From: Gigaspora margarita
Lineage: Eukaryota > Glomeromycota > Glomeromycetes > Diversisporales > Gigasporaceae
Reading direction: 5' to 3'
DNA length: 64,000 bases
NCBI GenBank assembly: GCA_009809945.1
Contig: WTPW01001606.1
Coordinates: 42,282-106,281 of the forward strand
The notes below the pieces were generated by a model, which saw nothing but the letters and a program-made list of their open reading frames with translations, searched no databases and was not told the DNA's origin. The position numbers and the translations under genes are program-made. This document shows, one piece after another, positions 47,495 to 59,535 of this stretch; positions within the stretch are counted from its first letter, which is position 1; the number at the start of each line of letters is the position of its first letter.

Positions 47495-48085
47495 TCAAAA
47501 AATTTCAGGTTTTATATAAAATAGATCAAAAACAATTTTAGGAAAAAATTTTAATTTTGAATTCCAAAATCCAAAATAATTTTATCACTATATATAGTAT
47601 ATTAATATACAGTAAAAATCTGAAATGAGCTAGACCAAATCTAAAAATTAGCAAATTAGATTGGGTCAAGCCAAATTTGGGCCTAAATTTTAAACCCATA
47701 AATTAATTGGGCTAAATTTGGGCTGAGTTAAAAAAAAATTGGGCTAGGTCAAATTTGGGTTTATTAAATATTAGTTGGGTTTGGGCTTTATAAATAGCTC
47801 AGTAAAACCTGTTAATACCTGTTAAACTTTATATTAAACTATAGTACCAATAAGGAGTAATAATATTTCGCAATATAGTTGATAATAGAATTCATTTTAC
47901 AAATTAATATAGTCATAGCATTGCTATATTTTTTGTTGTAATTGCTATAAGCTTTAAAGCTATAAAGCTATAATACTGTCAAACTATAAACTATAATACC
48001 ATAATACTATAATACAGAAATACTATTTGCTATAATATCATTTGTTAAAATGCTATACTACATTATGGTTTTTTTTTTAAATAAT
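47495..48085. other. AT-rich stretch, GGGCTAAATTTGGG-type repeats
   Basis: 47630-47800 has repeated TTGGGCTAAATTTGGGC phrases, and 47920-48065 simple CTATAATAC repeats. No gene seen. Confidence 0.4.
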
Positions 48086-48473
48086 ATATCAGTCATGGGA
48101 CATGTCCCCCTGCAGAGGTTCAAAAATTAATTAATATGGTCATTTCAATGTCGATCATTTAACTTTTATATGAAAAATTCACTTTTACAAACAGTTTTTT
48201 ATAAGACAACCCAACCCCACTTTCATAAAACATTACACCTTCTACTTTTTAAGTAAAAAATATAATTTTGATATTTCTTTATCGATTTATAAAAATTTTA
48301 TTTTCTAATTTTCTTTAGTTTGAGAGGGATCTTCGGTTAAAGTTCAAGTATGCTAACCCCTGTAATATTACTTTAGAATAAGTGATCTTGAATTTAGTTT
48401 TGAAACTGACCCTATTTTTTTTTTAAGAAAACACTTATTTTTAACACAGTACAAGGGTTTTCACATTATGAAT

Positions 48474-48850
48474 AACTTCACGCCGGTTACAGATCTATTT
48501 ACTAAGATCGAGTTTACGATTTCGTGGTAAGAATCATTGCTTATAACTATACCGAACGCTTGACATTTACTTTTTCAACTGCTGGCTAATGACTATAGCT
48601 TAATAAGTAGGTTTCGCGAAGGTTCCTGAATAACTTTACGCTGGTCACTAGATTTCGTGGATTTCATAGATTTCGTAGATTTCATGGTGAGAATCAATTG
48701 CTCACGACTATAACGACACTTTAGCGTTCTTTTTAACACTGGCCAACGACTATAGTTTTATAGGTAGAGTTCATGAAAATTCTGACATTACTGAATGATG
48801 TTAGCTGGTCAAGATTTGTGGAAGAATCATGATTGTAACGATACTTTGTG
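48474..48850. repeat. Subterminal tandem repeat, about 2.5 units of ~160 bp
   Basis: Units share AATAACTTTACGCTGGTCAC and GAGAATCA.TTGCT..CGACTATA. The base composition is less AT-rich than its surroundings. It could be a transposase-binding array or a local satellite. Confidence 0.6.
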
Positions 48851-49019
48851 TTAATGTACGGGTTTCATAATCAAAAGGAAATGAAACTATGATGAAACAG
48901 TAAAATGGCGAAATTGATCAAATGGTAAAACATATGGTTATTGTCTGAATTACATGAGAAACCAAAATATTTTCGGTAATAGGTAGACTAATAACTTGTT
49001 CGACTACTCTTTCTACCGG

Positions 49020-49385
49020 CCAAACCAACTAGTTACTTTATTTCAAGCACCGGTAGCCAGAAACCCCTTGCCCACCTTCAGATATTCCTTGGCTAGGTTT
49101 TTCATATTTTCAGGCTGTTCTTTGGCTGCCTACATCTAAAAAAAAGGATATTTAAAGTAAGGCCGAGGAGAGCAAAAAAGGTTTTTAGCATACTTTAATG
49201 GTTTGTTCTCTTCAATGGGCAAGTATTTTTACATCAGTCGTAAAAATTACCCTATGAAATCCTTGGTTAGTTCAGCAGCGGTAAGTCCGGCCTTTATAGC
49301 ATGAGTCATCAGTTTTAGAAGCAAAATGGGCGAGAGAATTGATAACTTTTTGCGGACAATTAGTATTAACACAAAAACTTGGTAA
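49020..49385 (-). CDS. Possible two-exon gene fragment, unknown protein
   Basis: The minus-strand frame from about 49382 to 49215 ends LMTHAIKAGLTAAELTKDFI followed by a GTAATT donor-like site. A second stretch (about 49138-49030) reads AAKEQPENMKNLAKEYLKVG then KGFLATGA, after a T-rich acceptor-like region. GC content is higher than in flanking DNA. The simple splice does not keep frame, so an exon boundary or an indel is misjudged. I do not recognise the protein. Confidence 0.3.
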
Positions 49386-49826
49386 ATATTACTAGAATTT
49401 CAAGTCAGAGCGGCTTGACATGAAGGACAATTGCTCGGTGGCAACCAGAGAGAATTACTAGTTGACTTAGGGTATTCTCAAACGCCTAAATCAATTGATC
49501 AGAAATAAAATTTTAAATAGTTGGGGGCCGAAAAAACTGATCCAGTAAGTTGCCGTTTCATTGAAAAAAGCCTGGAGGCGCAGACCATCTTTTTTTTTCA
49601 ACGCTGATTGGCCAATACTGTTTATTAATAGAGTAAACAAAGAGGTTGTTCAAGCACTTTACTTTATGTCATAGATTTTCAGCGAAATTACAATTGACAA
49701 AAAATTATTATGTTGGTTTTTTGCTAATAAAAAAAAATCCCAAGAGACCCAAAGAGTAAACCTTGCTAATTTTTATTATCTTCTAACTTTTATGTCAAAT
49801 TCGGCAATTCCATATATATATTTTAT

Positions 49827-50600
49827 TTATTTTATTTTTTTTAATAACTTTTTAATAAATACTTCGTCATTTTTAGCATTGGTCTTGTTCGAAGCTAAAG
49901 ACGCAAAAAGCTGCGAATATTGTTGCTGTAACAACATATGAATATTCGTTAAGTTCATAAAAGGTACTTGAAGTTGCTGAACCCACATATGTTTGTTGGA
50001 GTGTTGCCAAAGAAGGGGTNNNNNNNNNNNNNNNNNNNNNNNNNNNNNNNNNNNNNNNNNNNNNNNNNNNNNNNNNNNNNNNNNNNNNNNNNNNNNNNNN
50101 NNNNNNNNTTTTTTTTTTTTGTTACGGTTTGTTGAAGACATAGCGATAATACAGTAAAACAAAGGTGGTCTGCTCAAACAATGATTGCAATCATTATTAC
50201 AATTAATTGTAATAATTGAGCACCATCTCAATCACTATCAGATCACATTGAGGGAGTTGCTTGAGAAATACCCTTAATTACTTGAATAACTTGGGAATAA
50301 CATCCTCGGCAATATATATGCATTTTTAATTCATCAATAAATGTGTGTCCGTCCATTTCAATTACTACTCCATTTTCGCAATGATATTATAACCATTCCA
50401 TTCATATGGTCATGCCAGGCGATTTTCAATAATAATTGAACACTTTTTTTCCAAATCGACTCCGTATTGTGCAAAATCGTATGTTTCATTGACGTGGCTA
50501 GTGAACCAAGTTGATCTTAAAAATTCAACTTGGCTAGGTCGATACGTCTGTTCAATCTGGGACTTTAAAGACCTTAGACCAAAAAAAAAAAATTAGTTCG
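49827..50600 (-). pseudogene. Unrecognised gene remnant with N gap
   Basis: A minus-strand frame from about 50578 reads KSQIEQTYRPSQVEFLRSTW, then VDLEKKCSIIIENRLA, a TGA, and PYEWNGY. After one frameshift it continues NGVVIEMDGHTFIDELKMHI and YCRGCYSQVIQVIKG, and runs with TGA codons into the gap (50020-50108). Beyond the gap lies a Gln-rich segment (49830-50020). RSTWF with a following PYEWNGY faintly recalls DDHD-type phospholipases, but this is weak. Composition and length argue for a real former gene. Confidence 0.35.
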
Positions 50601-51994
50601 ATTAAATTTATTTTTGGTTTTTAGCCAGAGCCGATTTTCTTTAAAGGATCCAATCATGCTGGCGATATGGCCGTTCATACTAGCCTTGCATATACTATAA
50701 ATAATAAATACTCATAGCTCATGACTTTGATGCTACGTACGTACATTTTATGTCAATAATCTAATTTTAAATATCGGGTACATACAAACACATATATGCT
50801 TTCACTCGATTGTACGTAAAAAATGATTAAGTAGATAATGAATGGTAAAAAGCTATATTTTAACGAAAGTCAATATAATTGTTAACAAAGAAAGGGGCAA
50901 ATTTGATCTGATATTGATATGCGTCACATGAATGAGAGAATAATAGTTTTCAAGAGCGAATTAAGGTAATAAAATTCTTTTATTAATTCCTATTTTACAT
51001 AGTTTTCCCGAAAGAATAAAGGCTTGTAAAAACTTGAGCAAAAAAAAGATATAATAAGAATCTCAAAAATTATCATCTATCACAAGTGCCCTGTACATTT
51101 TTACTAATCATTTTGTTCATGTGAGAGGAAAAAATGATGTATACTTTTTTAAATCGTCGCTATTTTCAAACTACAGACTGAGAATATTTGTACGATGTAC
51201 GAATTGTGAATGTTTAATCGCTTGCAAGCATGAGTGTGTATATGAATTTAACCTTTTAAAGGCATGTGCCTGTGAATATTTGATATGTATTACGCAGTGA
51301 CTATATATTATTGATGCTGCTAAATTTATTAAAATAAATGCAAATTTGAACAATCAACATTTCCGATTTTATGAGCATTGCAGTGTTCTATCTTGTTATA
51401 GACCTTTCATACCAAATATAGAATATAAAGTTGTTAGTGGAGTAACATATTCCGGAGCAATCCAGGTTATGCTCCAGTCTAAAGATAGAGTTCTCAAGAA
51501 TTATATAATAACCTGAAGCAAAGTTATTATAACCCAGGTTACTCTATATATGGAGTGAACCTAGGTTGGATGAGGCTAGCACATCTACAATTTCGCAAGT
51601 ATTTGATTTAATGATACAATTCTGCGATGCACAAAATTTATATTAGGTTTATCTAGTATAAAATATATGTCTAATAATTAACAGATAATCTAGATAGTTA
51701 TCTGGATAATGGAATATGAACAGATATAGATAACAGATAATGATTTCTTACAATTGATAATTATTTTTAGATAAACAGATTATCTAGATCTGAATACTAG
51801 GAATAATAATAAGTTGAAATTTATAAAAGAAAAGTTTTAAGAATCAGTTTACTAACAAGATTGTTAAAAAAAAAAAATACTGAACTTTGATAGTATAGCC
51901 AAAACCCTGTAAAATTTCTTATATTTATTCTACTATTATTGAATAAAATAAATCTTGTTGTAACTAGCTATATAAAATTGTTATTTTAAATAAA
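50601..51994. other. Intergenic stretch; small inverted-repeat patches
   Basis: 51430-51590 contains GGAGCAATCCAGGTTATGCTCC-like hairpins (GGAGCA...TGCTCC) and GTAACC..GGTTAC pairs, perhaps an old MITE. 51640-51800 has repeated ACAGATAATCTAGATAG in both orientations. Otherwise nothing. Confidence 0.35.
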
Positions 51995-54900
51995 ATGAGT
52001 TGTTTCGAGTTTAGTTATTTAAATTCTGAGGAATATGATACCTTTGAGGAAAGTAGTGAAGAAGAAACATTCGAAATTGGTTGAATTGCTCTTGCTAAAG
52101 CTCAAGCCTTGTTAAACAATGATGCAGAATATGATGAAAATTATAATATAGACTGGAATGAAATAGAAGTAGAAAATTCTGATCTTTATAATGAACCTTT
52201 ATCAACAATGCATGATGAAACAGATATAGTAATTGAAACATCATCTAAACAAAGTTCAAATTTAATGCCATGTGTAATTGTTGATATTGCTAATGGTGAG
52301 ATAAAACGTTGCAATAGCACAACAAATTTACGCCGATTGGAGCAATTAATAGGAACCTGGGAAGTAGATATAAATGCAATTAAAAATGCTAAATGTAAGC
52401 CTGGAATATGTTACTCACATTTTATGTATGATCAAAATAAGCTTCATGATCAAGGTGAAAAACAAAACCGTTTAATTGAGCTAGGTGATATCCATTTTCA
52501 TAACTGCCTTTTTTGTAATAAAACAAAATGTTTTTTTATTCGTGGTGATTGTTGTAAGGCACATTCATGGAATATTAATGGGCGCAATATTCAAGTGCCT
52601 TGTGCTAGTCTTTTTAAATATTCTGCATTTACTGAAGGATTTATTATACATAAAACATCTTCAAGTCTTCAAGCATGTTATATCTGCTCAAAATGTTTTC
52701 ATCAAGAGGGTGGTCACTTTTATGAAAGAGGTGGTCCTGGTAAAATAGTTCCATCATGTACTGAAATTGGAAAATATAATAATGATACAAGTGATGCACT
52801 AAAGTAAATATGGAAGTGGATAACATTAGTAGCAAAATCAGAAGATCAAAAGTTACAAGAAAAACTTCTTTCATTAATAACTCCAGCATTAGCTATTTTT
52901 GACAATAAATTAGATCAAAGTTTATTAGAAACTGAAACAAAAAAACTTCCAAGTAAATTAGCTATCAAAATAACAATGAAACTGGAAAAAATTGAATTAA
53001 ATAAATTGATAAAAGAGATTCCTCATTCAATAACTTCTGAAAAAGCTTTAAAAATAGGTGAAAAATTAGGAAAAGAAATTTTATCTTCACATTCTAAAAT
53101 TAAAAAAACTATTGATCAATTAGAAAACCCAAGCTCATATGAAAATTATTTTAATTCATTACCCAATACTATTTGCAACTTTTTTCAAGCTCTTATTACA
53201 GTACTACAACAACAAAAACTAAAAGTTGCTAATAAAAAAAGATATCAACGTGGGCTTCTTCCAAAGTCACTTAATACAAGTCAAATTTTAAAGACTACTG
53301 CCTTATTAGTTTCTATGTTGCTAACTATTGCTTTTTCTGGAATAAAAATATGGATTACACATATAATATCATCAGTCTGTCAAAACCCAAAATTATTACC
53401 ATACTTACAAGAGATTCTCCATTCAGCATGTATTATATCTTATACTAAATAACATGAAAATCGTCTTCAAGAATTCAGAATTCATAATGCAGACCCTAGA
53501 AAGAATTTGATAAAAGGGCCAAATATTTGGAAATTGGCAGTAATTGATAATATTGACTTAAAGCCTCTACATTTTCATATAACAATATTTTGATACTACA
53601 CGAAAAACTTTACATGCAACTTTACGAATGGTATTTCAATTTACTCTTCCTACTTTTCTTGACAATCTTGCTGGAAGTAATAATTTCAATGATTTATCAC
53701 TATTTGGAGAATCTTCAACAACTGACAATCTTTTAATAATGTATGAAACTATTTTAAACAAATTGTTAGAAACTCATATAAATGATTTTGATATGGAGGA
53801 TGTACATTTAGAAATTACCAACAAAATACCTATAGGTTATAATATTTCATCTCCAAATGTTGTAATTGAAACCTGGTAACTCACCCAATTGTGATGAAAA
53901 TGTTCATGCTGCATGTGAAATGTATCGTGATGATTTAGATCTTAATAATAATGACAATCTATATATTGCATGTGACCAAGCAATTTTTAGAAGATTAATT
54001 TCTTACAAAGAAGCTAATAAAAATGCTCGACTTCTTTTGGGACAATGGCATACATCTAAGGACATGTGCAGTACTCTAATTACAATATTTTTAAGATATG
54101 GAATATTTAATCTTGTAGCAGTACTTGGTGCAAAATACTTAGACAAATTTGAACATGTTGTTGATTATCGAGTAACATGCCGTGTTTTGGAGCTAATTTG
54201 GATTGCAGTTGGAATTGCATTATATCAGTATGTAAATAACAAAAATGAACCCAAAAATGATTGATATTTTAAATGGTAATCATCAATTAGTAAAAGTTTG
54301 GTATCTTTTTTTTCGTTGGATAGGGTACTTTGTAGGACATAAAGTTGGAATTAGAAATGGAAATTACAGAATACAAATAGCAAACTTGTCTGCATTTGCA
54401 CCTCTTTTTTCTGCAGCTGGAAAGTTTAAATATGCAACTTCTACAGCACACTTTTTGGTACAAGTTAATGATGATCCACAGCTACACAAATTATTACAAA
54501 ATATATGTTCTGTAAATCTTACAAGAAAAAATCATTTTTTAGGTTTTGATGAAGCTCTTGAAACCTATGGTGTAAAATTTATTAAACAAANCCTTACTNG
54601 AAATCTTANTGATCAGCAAACTANNATGTTAAAAATTAAAGCAGCCCAAAGTNAAAGAAATCNATTATCAATNCTTCTTGCAGAATATANANATNATATN
54701 NTGGCTTGCCAAAGTAATCGNNCAATTAAATCANNCAAAGATTCACTTTGGTCCTTGGTTNCAAAATTATTATCTGCTTTTAATGATCCAAATCCTGCTA
54801 CACACTATTTATTTGAAGATGCACTAGAAATAAGTGAAAATGGTATTAACAAGATTCTTTCTTTTTATGAAACTGGCAAATTACGATTTGAAAAAGTACT

Positions 54901-55273
54901 TGCTCAAGATGTATTCAAAACTGAGTCCCAAGTAGCTTCTGGATGCCGTTCACGAGATGTAAATACCTATACTTATACTCAATTAGAAAGTGAAGAAGCA
55001 AAAAACTAATCAATTTAGCAACCTTGTTCAAGAATCAACTATTCAACAGAATGCATCAACTTCACTATCTGAAACTAGCCTTCAAAAACAGACACGTCGC
55101 ATTACTTCAGAGCCAGAAAAAGCTATACTTGCTCAATTATTTGATAATGAGAAAATTTGTCTGAAGCTATAGTTACAGAAGTTTTCTGGAAACTTCAAGT
55201 AATCTTATCAAATTGAACAACAGAAAGAATTAAAATGTATTGGAGAAATAATCGAAATAAAAAGCAAAAATAA
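51995..55273 (+). pseudogene. Uncharacterised zinc-finger / homeodomain-like family member
   Basis: A plus-strand gene from the ATG at 51995 (MSCFEFSYLNSEEYDTFEES) to TAA at 55271. Parts: an acidic N-terminus; a Cys/His-rich zinc segment (HNCLFCNKTKCF ... CYICSKCFHQEGGHFYERGG, about 52498-52735); a helical middle (52976-53452); a core with WKLAVIDNIDLKASTF and LYIACDQAIFRRLISYKEAN (about 53530 and 53955-54020); a segment ending AAGKFKYATSTAHFL; and a C-terminal helix-turn-helix-like tail (55095-55270). The core acids would suit an RNase H-like/DDE fold, so it may be a transposase relative (DUF6589-like at best), but this is inference. Stops fall at expected Trp (EIG*IALA, SN*TTERI) and Gln positions, with frameshifts near 53580, 53870, 54240 and 55000, and about 18 scattered N at 54591-54761. 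Confidence 0.6.
55095..55273 (+). other. Homeodomain-like C-terminal segment
   Basis: The reading RRITSEPEKAILAQLFDNE, then SEAIVTEVFWKLQ, then TTERIKMYWRNNRNKKQK has the spacing of a homeodomain. The third helix WRNNRNK parallels WFQNRRAK/WFSNRRRK. One frameshift and one TGA (at a Trp position) lie within it. A sequence-specific DNA-binding tail is inferred. Confidence 0.55.
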
Positions 55274-56090
55274 AATACTGTAATACTATATATATACAGT
55301 ATAATAATCTGAATAGTATAATAAATTTTCTAAAATTTAATAAGGCTATACAAATTTATGTAATTGGTTTTTATATTCTAGCCAAGTTAGTAAATAAAGT
55401 TTGAATATAAAGTAATATATATCAGATATAACAATTTTGTATATTAATATATTTGTGTAATTTGATTTTTTTAAAAAAATTTTTTATATACTTTTTTTGC
55501 ATTTTGTTTGTGTATTTCTTTTTTGTTATTTTTGAGATATATATGATTGAAACACAATATCTGGGTTTAAGACCTTTGATATTAATCTAAAACCCAAGGT
55601 TTAGACCTTAATGTTAGTTTGAGATAGTATTTGAGTTTGAAATTCTTTGAAGCTAAAATAAATAAATATAGTATTCAAACTAATAAATAAAATAAACTAT
55701 CTTTTTATCACATAATAAACAAAGTAATAATATACACATTTTAACTTATAACTAAATTAAATTCCTTAATATCCAACTATTTTAACATGCAAAACCATTG
55801 ACAAAACATTTACCTTGCATAACTTATGCTCAAAACTAACCTATTATGCATAAATATTACTTTCTTGAGTTGGTTAGTTTGTGCTCAAAAACCTGTTAAA
55901 CACTGTTTCAAAGAATATACAATAAACTGAGTTTTAAACTCTATTTATACAAATTTATTAATAATTATGCTTGCTAAACATGCTAATCCAAAGCATGTTA
56001 TTACTATCACTATTTTTATTTCATTCAACTATTATTTATTCAATTTATTGACCTTTCACTCAATCAATAATACCTGATTCATACCAAGTT
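55274..56090. other. AT-rich stretch, nothing assigned
   Basis: Simple AT-rich sequence with repeated AACCCAAGGTTTAGACC-like phrases near 55560-55620. No gene, no inverted ends seen. Confidence 0.45.
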
Positions 56091-56357
56091 TTAAGCACAA
56101 GCATTCACTTTGGATAATTGATTGTATAATGGGCTAATCATATTTTCTGCTTTAGAAAACTTCTTCACTAGGGACACTTGTGGCTTGTACAACCAAATAA
56201 TCCTGTGCCCTTCTTTGAGTATATTGGATTCAAATTTGACTTGAGACATTGAACTTATAAAGGAGGTAAATTCCATTGTATTATCAAATTGTTCAGGAAT
56301 AGTTTTTTCATTCATCGCACTAGGTTCAAATTGTTCAGGTGTAGTTTTTTTGTTCAT
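56091..56357 (-). CDS. Hypothetical 88-codon frame with internal repeat
   Basis: Minus-strand frame with a tandemly repeated FEPSAMNEKTIPEQF phrase (about 45 bp twice), followed by a Lys-rich non-repeat part ending LYNQLSKVNACA. The repeat seems to continue upstream (FEPCAMNKK). No recognised domain and no close neighbours. It may be an exon of a lost gene or chance. Confidence 0.3.
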   Translation of the reverse strand: MNKKTTPEQFEPSAMNEKTIPEQFDNTMEFTSFISSMSQVKFESNILKEGHRIIWLYKPQVSLVKKFSKAENMISPLYNQLSKVNACA

Positions 56358-56375
56358 TGCACAAGGTTCAAAATA

Positions 56376-56378
56376 GAA

Positions 56379-56410
<32 letters not shown>
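56376..56410. repeat. (AAAT)n microsatellite
   Basis: About eight tandem AATA units. Confidence 0.9.
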
Positions 56411-56411
<1 letters not shown>

Positions 56412-57335
56412 GCATATTTATGTAAAAAAAAAAAGTCCAATTTTTGTTATTATTACGCATAGTAATTAACTTTTAAATTAAATGAGTCATATTATCATAT
56501 TACGCCACAATATTAAACTTTTAATTAAAAAATTAAAAAAAAAGTCAATTACAAATCAACTTGAGATAAAATTTCATGGTGCTTTGACGAGTTTGTTTGG
56601 AATTAAAAGCACTAAAAAGAGAAAATATTTATCCTTCCTGATTTTCTGCAGCTCCAATTAAAAGGCTTTGACGATATTTTTCTAAATCAAAGTGAAAAAC
56701 ATGCGGCATTTTAAAAAGACCGAGTTTTAAATTTAATATGTAATACAAAAACTCGAGTTTAACTGGTACTAACAGGATAAAATTTTTTATTACAAGTAAA
56801 AATTGCAAATTTTATCAATGACGATAATTTCATTAACATTTATAAAGATAATTCTTTTATTGTTTCATGCTTCATTTTTTTTTATTCATTATATTCGAAT
56901 CGATCTTTAACGCCTTGTATTACATATTTTCTTCAACACCTATTGATTTGCAAGGATATGGCTTGAAATTTTTTATAAAAAACCTCTGAAATTCAAACAT
57001 TGGATGGCTAATACTTTTAAGGTTCTTTGTAGAAGAACTGCTTATACCTAAATAAGACAGAAATAACTTGGGATTCAAGTTTGTTATGTCGAAAAATTTT
57101 ACGAGCTACCCACCAGGCTGAGAATGACGGCATGAAAAAACCCTGGAAAAAGGTAAATTAATTTCTTTTTTTTTAAAAAAAATTGTAATAACTATCTTCT
57201 TATCTGTTATTAGTTTCAGGTCAGATAAAACGCCCAACCAGATTCCTGCATTGTCGAAAAACAAATTCGATGTATTCTACGTGGGGAATGCAAAATTTAT
57301 TGTCACGGCTGATGTTGAAATTTGGGGCCTCGATT
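56411..57335. other. Mixed stretch without a clear gene
   Basis: AT-rich with islands of more balanced composition (56870-57130). A minus-strand coding trace may precede the Sel1 remnant, but I cannot read a supported exon. Confidence 0.35.
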
Positions 57336-57860
57336 TGATAACAATATCCAAGTAGACCCATTGTACTAGTATCTCCCATCTCCGCAGATTTTTGATAATA
57401 AATGAATGCTATATATTCATCTTTTTCGACTCCAGTCCCATATTGATAACAATGTCCAGCACTATTCTCTCTTGGAAGTTTGTTGACAAAGTTTTAAATA
57501 TTTTAAATAACTGCTAAATATTTTAAACGATTCTTAACAGTTAAACAAAAAAATTTTTAATTTTTGAGGTAAATGATTAATAATGCAATGCTTTTTTGAT
57601 TTTTATAACAAATTTGCTTAAAATTAATGACGATTTTTACTGCTCATTATTTATACTCAATGCTTATTTTTGCTTATTTCAAAGACTATTCCAGAGACAG
57701 TTTTAGCTCGTCCACCAAAACTTGACAAATTGGAGAAAATTTTGAATTCATGAAGAGCATTCATTTTAAGATGTCTTGATGTTATTCTACTTGTCCATAT
57801 GAACTCCCTATATCGGCAGGTTTTTGATAATAGAACCAGCGAAGAGGGGAATACCTGGTG
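57336..57860 (-). pseudogene. Sel1-repeat protein fragments
   Basis: The minus-strand segment about 57495-57340 reads GHCYQYGTGVEKDEYIAFIY, then YQKSAEMGDTSTMGLLGYCY, the Sel1-like repeat pattern (G.CY..G.GV.KD...A..YY.KSAE.G). A second fragment near 57855-57780 reads RWFYYQKPADIGSSYGQVE. Sel1 repeats are solenoid adaptors, in these fungi often fused to kinases. The fragments are not joined by an open frame. A downstream minus-strand frame (57911-58198) may be a shadow of a further worn exon. Confidence 0.65.
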
Positions 57861-58868
57861 TGCAAAAAGTTGTAATAGGGGAAAAATTAAGAAAAGTACA
57901 GGGGCCCCCGTTAGTATTTGAAATGTACAGCTAGAAGGACTGTATTGAATGACCTTGTGTAGACCAAATGCTTTAGCTTGAGCGCAATGACCAATGCCAC
58001 AATTGAAATATTAGAAAGGAATAGCTTGCTTATTTCCTTCACAACTTCCAGGTACTTAATAGCCTTAGACAGTATTTTTACCAGCGAGTGCCTTTGCAGT
58101 TTCACGCAGCTTGGAAAGATGAATAAGGCAAAGAGAAAATAAATTTTTGAATGGTCAAGAAGCAGGATTTTGTAGAGAAAAACTACAGACAAAAACAAAA
58201 AAAAATAAAAAAAAAATTTAAAATTTTAGCAGATAGGGCGACAATTCATATCATAATGATTTTGTGCAGCCTAATTCTTGAACCCGCTCATGTTTTTTCA
58301 TATTTTCAATAAATAATATCCCTTAATTGATTAAATTTTTATTCAATTAGACATTTTGTTGTGTAAAATTTTCGCGAGCTATAAAAAAATTACAATTTTA
58401 TATATAAAAAAACAGATACTTATAAGTAAACGCCCAAATGCCTCAAGTTAAGCGACTTTGTACCAATAAGATATTTTGAAGTACGCTTTGTTTAAGACCT
58501 TTTACAACCCAAGATCATTGAAAATGAGTATAGTTTGAGAGGGATCTTAGCTTTCATGTAAAAAAATATCAGTTTTCGGGCTTAATTTTCACCCGTATTT
58601 AGTTATTAAACCTATATGTTTTTTATACAAAATAAAAGGTTAAAGCGTGAATTTTGTCGCTTATTAGAAGTCAAGATGTTATTTTTACTTACCATTTGAA
58701 GTTTTTATAACATCGGTCTCTACAATTTATATTACACAAACCCGATATATTATTAAAATTGATCGATGGGAACATGTCCCATGACTGATATTATTAAATA
58801 TTTTTTAAATTTGATTCTATCAACTTCATTAATTTAGTACATTTAATAATTAAAAAAGGGATTTGTAG
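57861..58868. other. Stretch ending at the right-hand inverted terminus
   Basis: 58530-58550 (AGTTTGAGAGGGATCTT) is a direct, same-strand copy of 48317-48333. The right end at 58772-58791 mirrors 48086-48105. No supported gene. Confidence 0.4.
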
Positions 58869-59336
58869 TAGTATTTGTAGTTGACTACTATTTTTTGACT
58901 TGACTAAGTCAATATTTAAAAATTGGCTTAGCTAGCTAAGTTAAAGTCAATTATTCTTAATTTTTTTTTTAGTTAAATTTTTGGAAATTAACAAAGATTT
59001 TTTCAAAATTTTATTTTAACCTTACTTGTATTTTATGTTTTTTAGAATTTTTCAGATTCTACTATAATTTAGTAAATTTTGATTAGTTTCTTTAAATTTT
59101 TAATATAATTTATCATATAGATGTCTGACAAAATTATTTTGCTGATGAAGCTATAAGTTTTGTCATATGTTTTGTTACTAATGAAATAACAAAACTATAA
59201 GATTTTATCAAGTTATATGAATTTTGTTAAGTATCTTTAATCTATAATTGATTAAGCTAAATTTTTTTTAAAAAATCAACTAACTAAGTTGGTTAAATTG
59301 ATTTTATTGACTATACAAAATTAACTACAAATACTA
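58869..59336. mobile_element. hAT-like MITE, 468 bp
   Basis: Ends TAGTATTTGTAGTTGACT and TAGTATTTGTAGTTAATT. The flanks ATTTGTAG and GTTTGTAG give an 8-bp duplication with one mismatch. The interior has paired GACTTGACTAAGTCAA-like arms and no gene. Confidence 0.75.
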
Positions 59337-59535
59337 GTTTGTAGGTCTAGGTTTTTTTTGATTTAAACATTGAAATTTATTTTTTTGGCCAATTAAACCA
59401 GTTTATAAGTTATTGTTTAAAAATGTTTTTAGTATACTAATTAATTAGAAATAATATTATTGTTAATAGTATTTATGATCTATATAAAATATTACAAGCC
59501 TATATATATACTTAAGTGTTTTAAAATTTATTATA

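Larger units (their letters stand above)
48086..58791. mobile_element. 10.7-kb interval with matching inverted ends (candidate large element)
   Basis: The left end ATATCAGTCATGGGACATGT (48086) and right end (reverse complement of 58772-58791) ATATCAGTCATGGGACATGT are identical over about 20 bp. No clear target duplication was found. Left-hand subterminal tandem repeats are at 48474-48850. The interior holds fragments of several cellular-type genes and the gene family member at 51995-55273. Either this is one large transposon with captured sequence, or two related small elements happen to bracket unrelated DNA. Confidence 0.4.

Noticed and set aside
50401-50580. Assignment of the minus-strand fragment as a DDHD-type phospholipase
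   Set aside because: Only an RSTWF-like phrase supports it; kept as unrecognised.
52485-52889. Frames overlapping the zinc segment in other phases and on the minus strand
   Set aside because: Shadows of the plus-strand frame 52109-52807, which has the Cys/His pattern.
22946-55273. UGA read as tryptophan (variant nuclear code)
   Set aside because: TGG is used throughout, Gln positions also become TAA, frameshifts coexist, and the affected genes are mobile or decayed; transitional decay explains it.
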